Assembly: GCA_963205295.1 (NCBI GenBank)
Contig: CAUJIY010000061.1
Location: forward strand, 1-38,110
Reading direction: 5' to 3'
Length of the DNA: 38,110 bases
Origin: Pseudomonadota bacterium
GTDB lineage: Bacteria > Pseudomonadota > Gammaproteobacteria > Steroidobacterales > GCA-2729495
The translations under genes were made by a program, and so were the position numbers. The notes under the pieces were generated by a model. It was given only the letters and a program-made list of their open reading frames with translations, was not told the origin of the DNA and made no database searches. This document shows, in pieces, positions 8,730 through 16,542 of this stretch (within the stretch, counting starts at the first letter, position 1; each line of letters begins with the position of its first letter).

Positions 8730-10664
8730 TCAGGCGGCCGCCTTGCGACGCTTCCCGTCGCCGCCCTTCTTCGGCTTGCCGGCGGCCTTCGTGGCCAGGA
8801 CGAAGCGCGCGAACTGGGGCTGCTTCGGCGGCTCCAGCCCGGTCTCGGCCTTGCAGCGCTTCTTGAGCTCCGGAATCGTGCCGCCGAAGTTGAAGATGCT
8901 GGTCTTGCCGCGCTTCTTCGCGAGCCTGGCGCGCAGCGTCGCCGTCGCCTTCTCGTCGACCGAGAGGTCCTTGCGCAGCACCACGCCGTAATTGGCCCTG
9001 GCTCCGGCAGCCGTGACCAGGCCGGCCTCGACGTCGAAGGCCACCCTGGCCGCCTCGCGCTCGTACGGGTCGCCCCAGCCGCCACCACCCCAGGTATCGA
9101 ACAGCAGCAGGTCGCCTTCCTTCACCGGAATGCGGTCGCACTTCGACGGAATCACCTGCTTCGAGCCGTTCTTGCGGCGCAGCTCCTTGCGACTGCGCTG
9201 GCCGGGAATCCCGCCGTTCACCCCCCATGGGTAGGTCAGCCAGCGGTCGTCGTGGATCGAGATCTCGCCGTCCTCGAGGAAGCGGTAGGCGACGCGCAGG
9301 GCGTTGCCACCACGGTTCTTGCCGGCCCCGCCGCTGTCCGGCAGCGTCTCGTAGGTCTCGATGCGCAGTGGAAAGTAGCTCTCCACGAACTCGTTCGGCA
9401 CGTTGGTGAAGTTCGGCCACATGGAATGGCCGTCCGGTCCGTCGCCGAACGGACGCCCGGGAACGCCGCCGAATCCGATCTGGAACAGCTGGAACCACTT
9501 GCCCTGCTGGTCATACCCGGAGTACATGAAGTGCGGGCTGTCGGAAAAGCCTGCAGCGTTGAGAAATGCCGGATTGCCCTGCCCCAGCAGGCCACCGAGC
9601 ACGTCGAACAGGCGCCCGAGCGCATGCGTGCGGCAGGAGAGGGCCGCAGGCTCGATCGGCTTGAGGAGCGTGCCCTTCGGGATGCGGACCTCCATCAGGT
9701 CGTAGAAGCCGTCGTTGAACATGATCTTCGGGTCGAAGACCATGATCATGTAGACCCCGCAGAACATCTTGAACATCTCCTCGTTGAGGTAGAGGTTCAC
9801 AGAACTGATCGACTGCGGGTCGGTTCCTTCGAAGTCGAAGACGACCTTCTCGCCCTCCCTCCACATGGCGCAACGCATCTTGTAGGGGCCCATGCCCATG
9901 CCGTCGTCGCAGATGTAGTCCTCGAAGTACTGCTTGCGCGTCGGTACCGTGGTCTTGATCAGATGGGCCATGGCGCGGCGGTTGCGGTCCAGCAGTTCCT
10001 CGAGGGCCGAGTAGTACACGTCGTCACCGAAGCGGGTCGCCATCTCGATCACGCGCTTCTCAGCGGTGCGGATGGCCGCCACGATGGCATTGAAGTCGCT
10101 GCGGTTCCAATGCGGCAGCCGGCAGTTGTGCAGGATGAGGTTCAGCATGTCCTCCTGCAGCACGTCCTTCTTGAAGATCTTCGTCGGCGGAATGCGGATG
10201 CCTTCCTCGAAGATCTGCCGCGCGTCCGTCGGCAGGCTGCCGGGCACCTTGCCACCGACGTCGGTCATGTGACCGAACATCGCGGCATAGGCGATGAGGC
10301 GGCCGTCCTTGAAGATCGGCCGCAACAGCAGCCAGTCGTTGATGTGACTGACAGCCCCCTCGCAGGAGTACGGGTCGGTCGTGAGGAACATGTCGCCCTC
10401 TTCGATCGTTCCGTCGTAGGCCGACTTGAAGCCGTAGATGAAACTTCCGAACTGGCCGACGACCATCTTGCCGTCGACGTTGGCAATCATCGGGAATTCG
10501 TCGTGCTGCTCGCGGATGCCCGGCGACATCGCCGTGCGGAACAGCACCGCATCCATCTCGAAGCGGGCGTTGAGCATCGCGTTCTCGATGATGTCGAGCG
10601 TGATCGGATCGAGTGATACCCGCTTGAACGGCCGGGGCCTGGTTTCGACGATTTTCGCTGGCAT
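8730..10664 (-). CDS. hyuB: Hydantoinase B / acetone-carboxylase-type alpha subunit
   Basis: The large partner of HyuA in ATP-dependent hydrolysis of cyclic amides (hydantoin, oxoproline, caprolactam) or ketone carboxylation. Family features are DPITLDIIENAM at residues 19-30, FRTAMSPGIREQHDEF, a metal-site region with DPYSCEGAVSHINDW and FGHMTDVGGKVPGS, and GGGGWGDPYERE near residue 535. At 644 residues it is longer than the typical roughly 570. The extra C-terminal part ends in a tail very rich in Lys and Gly (residues about 625-644), an oddity. It starts 28 bases after hyuA with a GGGAG ribosome site. Which of the family reactions it performs cannot be decided from the sequence. Confidence 0.92.
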   Translation of the reverse strand: MPAKIVETRPRPFKRVSLDPITLDIIENAMLNARFEMDAVLFRTAMSPGIREQHDEFPMIANVDGKMVVGQFGSFIYGFKSAYDGTIEEGDMFLTTDPYSCEGAVSHINDWLLLRPIFKDGRLIAYAAMFGHMTDVGGKVPGSLPTDARQIFEEGIRIPPTKIFKKDVLQEDMLNLILHNCRLPHWNRSDFNAIVAAIRTAEKRVIEMATRFGDDVYYSALEELLDRNRRAMAHLIKTTVPTRKQYFEDYICDDGMGMGPYKMRCAMWREGEKVVFDFEGTDPQSISSVNLYLNEEMFKMFCGVYMIMVFDPKIMFNDGFYDLMEVRIPKGTLLKPIEPAALSCRTHALGRLFDVLGGLLGQGNPAFLNAAGFSDSPHFMYSGYDQQGKWFQLFQIGFGGVPGRPFGDGPDGHSMWPNFTNVPNEFVESYFPLRIETYETLPDSGGAGKNRGGNALRVAYRFLEDGEISIHDDRWLTYPWGVNGGIPGQRSRKELRRKNGSKQVIPSKCDRIPVKEGDLLLFDTWGGGGWGDPYEREAARVAFDVEAGLVTAAGARANYGVVLRKDLSVDEKATATLRARLAKKRGKTSIFNFGGTIPELKKRCKAETGLEPPKQPQFARFVLATKAAGKPKKGGDGKRRKAAA

Positions 10665-10692
10665 TGGTCCGTTGCTCCCTGCTGTCGCGCGT

Positions 10693-12747
10693 TTATGCCG
10701 GGGTGATCAGAATGTTGCCGAAGTCATCCACCCGGCCGATATGTCCCGGAAGAATCAGTGTCGTCGTGTCCATCTGCAGCACGACAGCGGGCCCTTTCAC
10801 GACGTTGCCGGCTCTCAGCTGGCGTCGGTCATACAGCTTGCCCTTCTGGTCGCGCCCGTCGACGAACAACATGTGCTCACCGACTTCGGCCGCCACCGGA
10901 TCGCTCCCGCCCTTCTCCAGCATCACCGCCTTGACTGCGGTGGGCCGACCCTGCGCGACGGCACGCAGGTTGACCAGTTCCTTTTCCTCGGGTAGAGCGA
11001 ATGTGAACAACTGCCGGTGCATCTCGTCGAAGCGTTCGCCGATCACATCGAGGCCTCGCCGCTCGAGGTCGTCGATGTCGAGAGCGACAGTGAGCAGCAG
11101 GCCCTGTCCCTGGTAGCGGATATCGACCTCGTAGCTCTGCGTCTGTTCGGCGCGTGATATGCCTTCCTGGTCGAGCGTCCTGGCCGCATTCGCCGCAAGC
11201 CTGCGGAAGATCCGGGTGACCTCCTGCGCGCTGGTCCGGCTGAACGGGCGGATGAAGGTGCGCGACGCTTCGTCGCGTACGCTGGTAGTCGCATCACCCT
11301 GGGCGCAGAGCACGCCGGGACCCATTGGAATGATGACCGGCCAGGCACTGCTCAGGCGGCCGAGCGCGTTGGCGTGCAGCGGACCGGCACCGCCGAAGGC
11401 CATCAGCGCAAAGTCGCGCGGGTCGAACCCCTTCTCGACGGAGACCAGGCGCAGCGCGCCGTACATGTTTTCGTTGACGATATCGATGATGCCGGCAGCT
11501 GCCTGCTTGAGCGGCAACTTCAGGGCGCTGGCCACCTTCTGCACGGCCTTTTCCGCAAGGTCACGCCGGATCACCATGTCGCCGCCAAGCCGCACCTCGC
11601 CGCTGGGGAGGAAGCCGAGAACGACGTTGGCGTCCGTGACTGTCGGCTCCACGCCACCGCGGTCGTAGGCGGCGGGCCCGGGCACGGCGCCCGCGCTCTG
11701 CGGGCCGACGCGCAGCGCACCGGTAATTTCCGGCACGTACGCCATGGAACCGCCACCGGCACCGACGGTGCGAACGTCGATGGACGAAGCGCGCACAGTC
11801 ACTTCGTGCACGCTCGTTTCGCGGCGCAGCTGTGCTTTGCCGTTCTGGATGAGCGCCACGTCGGTGGACGTGCCACCCATGTCGAAGGTCAGCACGTTCG
11901 CGAAACCAGCCTGGGTACCGACCCAGATCGCGCCGGACACTCCGCCCGCCGGCCCGCTCATCAGGAGGTTGACGGGATAGGCCTCGGCAGCCTTCGCCGA
12001 CGCCAGGCCACCGTCGGAACGCAGCACGTGCAACTGCACGTCCTTCATCTTCTTCTTGAGTTCGCGGTTCAGGTTGCGAACGTACCTGGAAACCCTCGGT
12101 GCCACATACGAGTTGGCGACCGTCGTGATGGTGCGTTCGTACTCCTGCATCTCAGGCACCACCTCGGACGACAGCGAGACGGGTATACCCGGCAGTTCCT
12201 TCGCTGCGACCTTGGCGATCTCCTGCTCGTGCACCGGGTTGGCGAAGGAGTTGATCAGGGAGACGGTAAGTGCCTCAATGTTCTTCTTGCGCAGCGCGCG
12301 CAGATCGCGCGCGAGCTTCGTCTTGTTCAACTTGCGTACGACTTCGCCACGCGCATCGATGCGTTCCTCGGCCTCGATGGTCAACGCGAGTGGTGCCAGG
12401 GGCGGCGGCTTGTTGTAGATCACCCAGCCGCCGAGCCCGCCGGGAACGAACGAGCGGGCGATCTGCAGCACCTGCCGGTAGCCCTGCGTCGTTACCAGAC
12501 CGACGCGGGCCCCGGAGTGCGTGAGGATGGTGTTGGTGGCCACCGTTGTGCCGTGCATCACGTGTGTGATGGCATTCGGGTCGATGCCTGCATTCTGGCA
12601 GACACGTGCGATGCCATTGAGCACGCCGATCGACGAGTCGTGCGGGGTGCTTGGAACCTTGGCCAGGAAGAAATCGCCGGTCTGCTCGTTGACGAGGGTC
12701 AGGTCGGTGAACGTTCCACCGACATCGACCCCAAGACGGTAGCTCAT
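10693..12747 (-). CDS. hyuA: Hydantoinase A / oxoprolinase-type subunit
   Basis: The ATP-binding partner of HyuB, 684 residues. The actin-like phosphate loop DVGGTFTD is at residues 8-15. Other family blocks follow: HGTTVATNTILTHSGARVGLVTTQG, LMSGPAGGVSGA, TFDMGGTSTDVALI, and GAGGGSMAYV before a GPQSAGAVPGPAAYDRGG segment. The family includes N-methylhydantoinase, 5-oxoprolinase, acetophenone carboxylase and caprolactamase subunits. The pair is transcribed as hyuA-hyuB behind the HMG-CoA-lyase-like gene. The product is probably a cytosolic ATP-driven enzyme; its substrate is unassigned. Confidence 0.94.
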   Translation of the reverse strand: MSYRLGVDVGGTFTDLTLVNEQTGDFFLAKVPSTPHDSSIGVLNGIARVCQNAGIDPNAITHVMHGTTVATNTILTHSGARVGLVTTQGYRQVLQIARSFVPGGLGGWVIYNKPPPLAPLALTIEAEERIDARGEVVRKLNKTKLARDLRALRKKNIEALTVSLINSFANPVHEQEIAKVAAKELPGIPVSLSSEVVPEMQEYERTITTVANSYVAPRVSRYVRNLNRELKKKMKDVQLHVLRSDGGLASAKAAEAYPVNLLMSGPAGGVSGAIWVGTQAGFANVLTFDMGGTSTDVALIQNGKAQLRRETSVHEVTVRASSIDVRTVGAGGGSMAYVPEITGALRVGPQSAGAVPGPAAYDRGGVEPTVTDANVVLGFLPSGEVRLGGDMVIRRDLAEKAVQKVASALKLPLKQAAAGIIDIVNENMYGALRLVSVEKGFDPRDFALMAFGGAGPLHANALGRLSSAWPVIIPMGPGVLCAQGDATTSVRDEASRTFIRPFSRTSAQEVTRIFRRLAANAARTLDQEGISRAEQTQSYEVDIRYQGQGLLLTVALDIDDLERRGLDVIGERFDEMHRQLFTFALPEEKELVNLRAVAQGRPTAVKAVMLEKGGSDPVAAEVGEHMLFVDGRDQKGKLYDRRQLRAGNVVKGPAVVLQMDTTTLILPGHIGRVDDFGNILITPA

Positions 12748-12894
12748 AGGTAGCCCTCGAATCGTGCTTGTTTGTCGTTGGCCGGCTCACACGACACCAC
12801 GCGAAGCGGTGCCGTCGCCGCAGTTATCGTCAAGATTGCCTCATCGCCTCCGTCCGGCCTGCGCGAACGCGGCGGCACGTTATGGTTGCATCCC

Positions 12895-13827
12895 TCAGCT
12901 CGCGGCCCTGAACTGCTCGGTCACCTTCGGAAAGATGCCTGCCTTCGGCAGCATGGCCGGCGTGCTGCGGCCGAGTTGCTGCTGCAGCCACTTGCTGGTC
13001 TCCACCACCTTCTCGAGTGACACGCCGGTGCTCACGCCCGAGCGATCCAGCATGTACAGCAGGTCGTCCGTCGGGATATTGCCCGTCGCCGCCGGCGCGA
13101 ACGGACAGCCACCGATCCCGCCGATGCTCGCATCGAGCGACGCCGCACCCGCATCGAGTGCGGCCTGCGCATTGGCCAGGCCCGTGTTGCGCGTATTGTG
13201 GAAATGACACCGCACCGGCACCGCGGGCCAGCGCCCGCGGATCGCAGCGATCATCTCGGTCACCTGCGCAGGCACGCCGACACCGATGCTGTCGGCGATG
13301 CCGAGTTCGACCGGTTCGCCGGCCATGACCTGGTCGGCGAGTTCGAGCACGCGGGAGAGCGGCACCTCACCTTCGAACGGACAACCGAAAGCCGAGGAGA
13401 TCATCACATTGGCGCGCATGCCGGCGGCGCGGGCCGCCCGCGCAATCTCCAGCCAGGCCCGGACCGACTCGCTGGTCGGCACCCCCTGGTTGCGCTGGTT
13501 GTAGGTATCACTCGCCACCACCGCCATGCCAATTTCCCCGAGCCCCGCGTCGCGGGCACGCTCGAATCCCTTGCGGTTGAGCACCAGCCCGATGTAACGG
13601 ACATCCTCGCATTTCGGCAGGGCGGCAATCACGGCCTCGGCATCGGCCATCTGCGGGACGCGCTTCGGGTGCACGAAGCTCGTTACTTCGAGCGCGCGGA
13701 TGCCCGCATCGATGGCACGACGGATGTACTCGATCTTCGCTTCGGTCGGCAGGATCTCCGGCTCGCTCTGCAGGCCATCCCGTGGACCGACTTCGACGAT
13801 GGAAATGCGGCGGGCAATCGGGTTCAT
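12895..13827 (-). CDS. HMG-CoA lyase family enzyme (acyl-CoA retro-aldol lyase)
   Basis: TIM-barrel lyase of 310 residues that cleaves a 3-hydroxy-3-alkyl acyl-CoA such as HMG-CoA or a relative. The catalytic Arg and Asp are R16 and D17 in VGPRDGLQ. The metal-binding histidines are in CHFHNTRNTGLAN rather than the classical HCHDT form. The cysteine of the glycine-rich loop is kept in GGCPFAPAATGN. These loop differences are seen in bacterial paralogues, so the substrate may not be HMG-CoA itself. It is the promoter-proximal gene of the minus-strand set with hyuA and hyuB, and divergent from a CoA-transferase that could make its acyl-CoA substrate. Confidence 0.88.
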   Translation of the reverse strand: MNPIARRISIVEVGPRDGLQSEPEILPTEAKIEYIRRAIDAGIRALEVTSFVHPKRVPQMADAEAVIAALPKCEDVRYIGLVLNRKGFERARDAGLGEIGMAVVASDTYNQRNQGVPTSESVRAWLEIARAARAAGMRANVMISSAFGCPFEGEVPLSRVLELADQVMAGEPVELGIADSIGVGVPAQVTEMIAAIRGRWPAVPVRCHFHNTRNTGLANAQAALDAGAASLDASIGGIGGCPFAPAATGNIPTDDLLYMLDRSGVSTGVSLEKVVETSKWLQQQLGRSTPAMLPKAGIFPKVTEQFRAAS

Positions 13828-14062
13828 GGCTGCCTGGTGGGCCGTAGAATGCGGTATTGTTATACATGGCGTTGGGCGTTACAACAGCTGCTCACGCAGC
13901 AGTGACAGCGCCCATCAACCCCCGCCCCCGAACAATGTTGAGATTCCGGCGAGCGCCGCCGCATTTGCATCTGCGCAGACAAAAAGACAGCGTAGGCGCC
14001 GGCGTTTTACACCCGGAGGCGGACGCCCGGCCACCCACCAGATCTCTGCAAAAGGACGTGAC
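13828..14062. promoter_or_regulatory. Divergent promoter region of lyase and CoA-transferase genes
   Basis: Shared 235-base spacer. On the minus strand there is a -10-like TATAAC (plus coordinates 13859-13864) with a weak CTGTTG at -35 (13882-13887, 17-base spacing), which would start RNA about 25 bases before the lyase ATG. A dyad GCTGC-TCAC-GCAGC (13887-13900) overlaps the -35 position and could be an operator. On the plus strand only the AAAGGACG ribosome site before 14063 is clear; I could not assign a plus-strand promoter. Confidence 0.35.
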
Positions 14063-15289
14063 ATGACTTCTGCTACATCCACTGCCGGCAGGAAAACCCC
14101 GGGGCCGCTGAGCGGCCTGCGCGTAATCGAAATGGGCACGCTGCTCGCCGGTCCGTTCTGCGGTCAGTTGCTCGGCGACTTCGGCGCGGAAGTCATCAAG
14201 ATCGAGCCACCTGGCCAGGGCGACCCGATGCGTGAGTGGGGGCAGGAGAAGTCGCACGGCATGTCACTGTGGTGGCCCGTGGTGGCCCGCAACAAGAAGT
14301 CGGCGACGCTCAACCTGCGTGAAGAGCGCGGCCAGGAGATTGCCCGGGAACTGATCGGCAAGGCCGATTTCCTCATCGAGAATTTCCGTCCCGGGACCCT
14401 GGAGAAGTGGCACCTCGGCTACCAGGAGCTGCGCCGGATCAATCCCGGGCTGATCATGGTCCGCGTCTCAGGCTTCGGCCAGACCGGACCCTACGCCAAG
14501 CGCGCCGGCTTCGGTGCCGTGGGCGAAGCCATGGGTGGCCTGCGCTATGTCTGCGGCGATCCATCCACGCCGCCGAGCCGCATGGGCATCAGCATCGGGG
14601 ACTCGCTCGCCGCCACCTTCGCCTGCCTCGGTGCGCTGTCGGCGCTGCATCACCGCCAGCAGACCGGCGAAGGCCAGATCGTCGATTCGGCGATCTACGA
14701 AGCCGTGCTGAACATGATGGAATCCCTCGTCACCGAGTACGACAAGGCCGGCTACATCCGCGAACGCCAGGGCGCCATCCTGCCGAACGTGGCACCGTCG
14801 AACGTCTATCCGACCAGCGACCAGGGCATGATCCTCATCGCTGCCAACCAGGACACGGTGTTCCGCCGCCTCGCCGAGGCGATGGGCCGACCCGATCTCG
14901 CGTCCGACTCCCGCTACGCCACGCACTCGGCCCGCGGTGCGAACCAGCGCGAACTCGACGCGCTGATCGCCGACTGGACCCGCACCATTCCCGCCGAGCG
15001 GCTCGAGCAGATGATGGACGAGCACGGCATCCCGTCCGGCAAGATCTACCGCGTACCGGAGATGCTGGCCGACCCGCACTTCCAGGCCCGCGAGGCGATT
15101 GTCAGCACGGCACACCCGAAGTTCGGCACCTTGCGGATGCAGAATGTCGCGCCCAAGCTCAGTGCAACACCGGGCGGCGTGCGCAGCCCGGCGCCGGATC
15201 TCGGCCAGCACAACCGCGAGGTCTACCAGGAGCTGCTCGGATATTCCGACGACCGCTTCGCGCAGCTGCAGGCGGCCGGAATCATCTGA
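14063..15289 (+). CDS. Class III CoA-transferase (CaiB/BaiF family)
   Basis: Moves CoA between acyl-CoA and a carboxylic acid, 408 residues. N-terminal GPLSGLRVIEMGTLLAGPFCGQLLGDFGAEVIKIE is typical, as is RNKKSATLNLR, the CoA-contacting segment. The catalytic aspartate is most likely D180 in ISIGDSLAAT. The GEGQIVDSAIYEAVLN segment follows near residue 200. The start is set by the AAAGGACG site and the conserved N-terminus, although the frame is open to 13700. It is divergent from the HMG-CoA-lyase-like gene and coupled to the VOC gene by a TGATG overlap. It probably activates a dicarboxylate or hydroxy acid for the lyase; the acid is unknown. Confidence 0.93.
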   Translation: MTSATSTAGRKTPGPLSGLRVIEMGTLLAGPFCGQLLGDFGAEVIKIEPPGQGDPMREWGQEKSHGMSLWWPVVARNKKSATLNLREERGQEIARELIGKADFLIENFRPGTLEKWHLGYQELRRINPGLIMVRVSGFGQTGPYAKRAGFGAVGEAMGGLRYVCGDPSTPPSRMGISIGDSLAATFACLGALSALHHRQQTGEGQIVDSAIYEAVLNMMESLVTEYDKAGYIRERQGAILPNVAPSNVYPTSDQGMILIAANQDTVFRRLAEAMGRPDLASDSRYATHSARGANQRELDALIADWTRTIPAERLEQMMDEHGIPSGKIYRVPEMLADPHFQAREAIVSTAHPKFGTLRMQNVAPKLSATPGGVRSPAPDLGQHNREVYQELLGYSDDRFAQLQAAGII

Positions 15290-16122
15290 TGCCTGGTCCG
15301 ACGCTCGGGCCGATCACGGGTGTCACCCTTGCCACGCCGGACCTGGCTGCCAGCGAACGGGCCTATGCCGGGGATCTCGGTTATCGCGTGATCAGCCGCG
15401 CACCGCTCACGACGGCCAGCGCCCGGAGCTGGGGATGCATGGCCGTGGCCGGTGCGCCGGCGCTGCAGCTGCAACCGCAGACGGGCACGGACTTCACCTT
15501 CACCCTGGTCGAGACGCCTGCGGCACCAGACTATCGCGCATTTGCCTCGTTCGGCTGGAACGCCGCCGAGCTGATCGTGCAGGACGTCGACGCCCTGGCG
15601 CTGCGCCTGCAGCATTCGGCATTCCAGATCGTCGGGCCGCCGCAGGATCTGTCGTTCACCGACGCCATCCGTGCCATGCAGGTCCGCGGACCTGGCGGCG
15701 AAATCCTCTACCTCACGCAATTCAAGCGAACGCTGCCGGGACTGCCGGCACCACCGGCACGCTGCGCAGTCGACAAGGTGTTCATCGTCATCGTCGGCGG
15801 GCCGTCGCTCGATGAGTTCCTCGACTTCTATGCGCAACGCTTCGCCGTAGCCCCACCACAGCGCATGGAATCACGGGTCAAGGCCATGTCGGAGGCGTTC
15901 GGCCTGCCCGCCGAACACCGTCACCCAATCGCCGCCATAGCGCTGCGCGATGCCTGTTACGTCGAGGCCGACCAGATGCCGCCCGCGGCGCGCGCTTTTG
16001 CAGTCCTCGACGGCCAGCTGCCGCCGGGGATCGCCGTGGTGACTTTTGCCGCTGGCCCAGGCGCTGTAGCGGGATGTCTGCGGGGACCAGCAGGCGAAAT
16101 CATCGAGGTCGCGGCCGGATAG
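15289..16122 (+). CDS. Two-domain VOC (glyoxalase/dioxygenase-like) protein
   Basis: A 277-residue protein made of two vicinal-oxygen-chelate modules, about residues 5-145 and 155-277. Each module opens with a short beta strand followed by the helix that places a substrate pocket (TPDLAASERAYAGDLGY; GGPSLDEFLDFYAQRF) and ends in a GPGGEILYLT or GPAGEIIEV strand. The glutamate of that last strand is kept, but the first-strand histidine ligand common in metal-dependent members is not visible (GVTLATPDL). It may therefore bind a metal differently or not at all. Its start overlaps the CoA-transferase stop (TGATG), so it belongs to the same operon and probably acts on the same pathway. Confidence 0.8.
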   Translation: MPGPTLGPITGVTLATPDLAASERAYAGDLGYRVISRAPLTTASARSWGCMAVAGAPALQLQPQTGTDFTFTLVETPAAPDYRAFASFGWNAAELIVQDVDALALRLQHSAFQIVGPPQDLSFTDAIRAMQVRGPGGEILYLTQFKRTLPGLPAPPARCAVDKVFIVIVGGPSLDEFLDFYAQRFAVAPPQRMESRVKAMSEAFGLPAEHRHPIAAIALRDACYVEADQMPPAARAFAVLDGQLPPGIAVVTFAAGPGAVAGCLRGPAGEIIEVAAG

Positions 16123-16152
16123 ACGGTGCGGTCGTACGCCGCCGACGGCCGG

Positions 16153-16542
16153 TCAGCCGCCGTTATCGGCCACGTGGACCTCGATGCCGGTGAGTTCGTC
16201 GGTAAGCTCGATCTGGCAGGTCAGGCGGCTGTTGGCACGGCGGCCGGTGGCCGAATCGAGCATCGCATCTTCCATGTCGCTCAACGGCGGCAACCTGGCG
16301 AACCAGGGTTCGGCGATGTAGGCATGACAGGTGGCGCAGGCGCAGGCGCCACCACACTCAGCGACGATGCCGTCGACATCGGCATCGACTGCGGCCTCCA
16401 TGACCGTGGAACCGTCACTGGCCTCGACCTCGCGGCGAACGCCACGACGATCGTGGAAGACGACTGTGGGCACCAGGCGAGCCGGGTCAGCAGAAGTCGT
16501 GGTGTCGCTCAGCCGGCGCCGCTGCGCGCGACGATGGTCCAC
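16153..16542 (-). CDS. Adrenodoxin/putidaredoxin-type 2Fe-2S ferredoxin
   Basis: Small electron carrier, typically a donor to cytochrome P450s or Fe-S assembly. The cluster cysteines are in CGGACACATC (C-x5-C-x2-C pattern, with one extra cysteine inside) and LTCQI near the C-terminus. The body matches putidaredoxin: DGSTVMEAAV, then DGIVAECGG, and DELTGIEVHV at the end. The ATG at 16542 overlaps the upstream TPR gene by 34 bases and gives a basic, non-homologous N-terminus. A GTG at 16473 would give 106 residues, closer to the family's usual length, and may be the true start. Neither has a clear ribosome site. No P450 or reductase is in the window. Confidence 0.88.
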   Translation of the reverse strand: MDHRRAQRRRLSDTTTSADPARLVPTVVFHDRRGVRREVEASDGSTVMEAAVDADVDGIVAECGGACACATCHAYIAEPWFARLPPLSDMEDAMLDSATGRRANSRLTCQIELTDELTGIEVHVADNGG

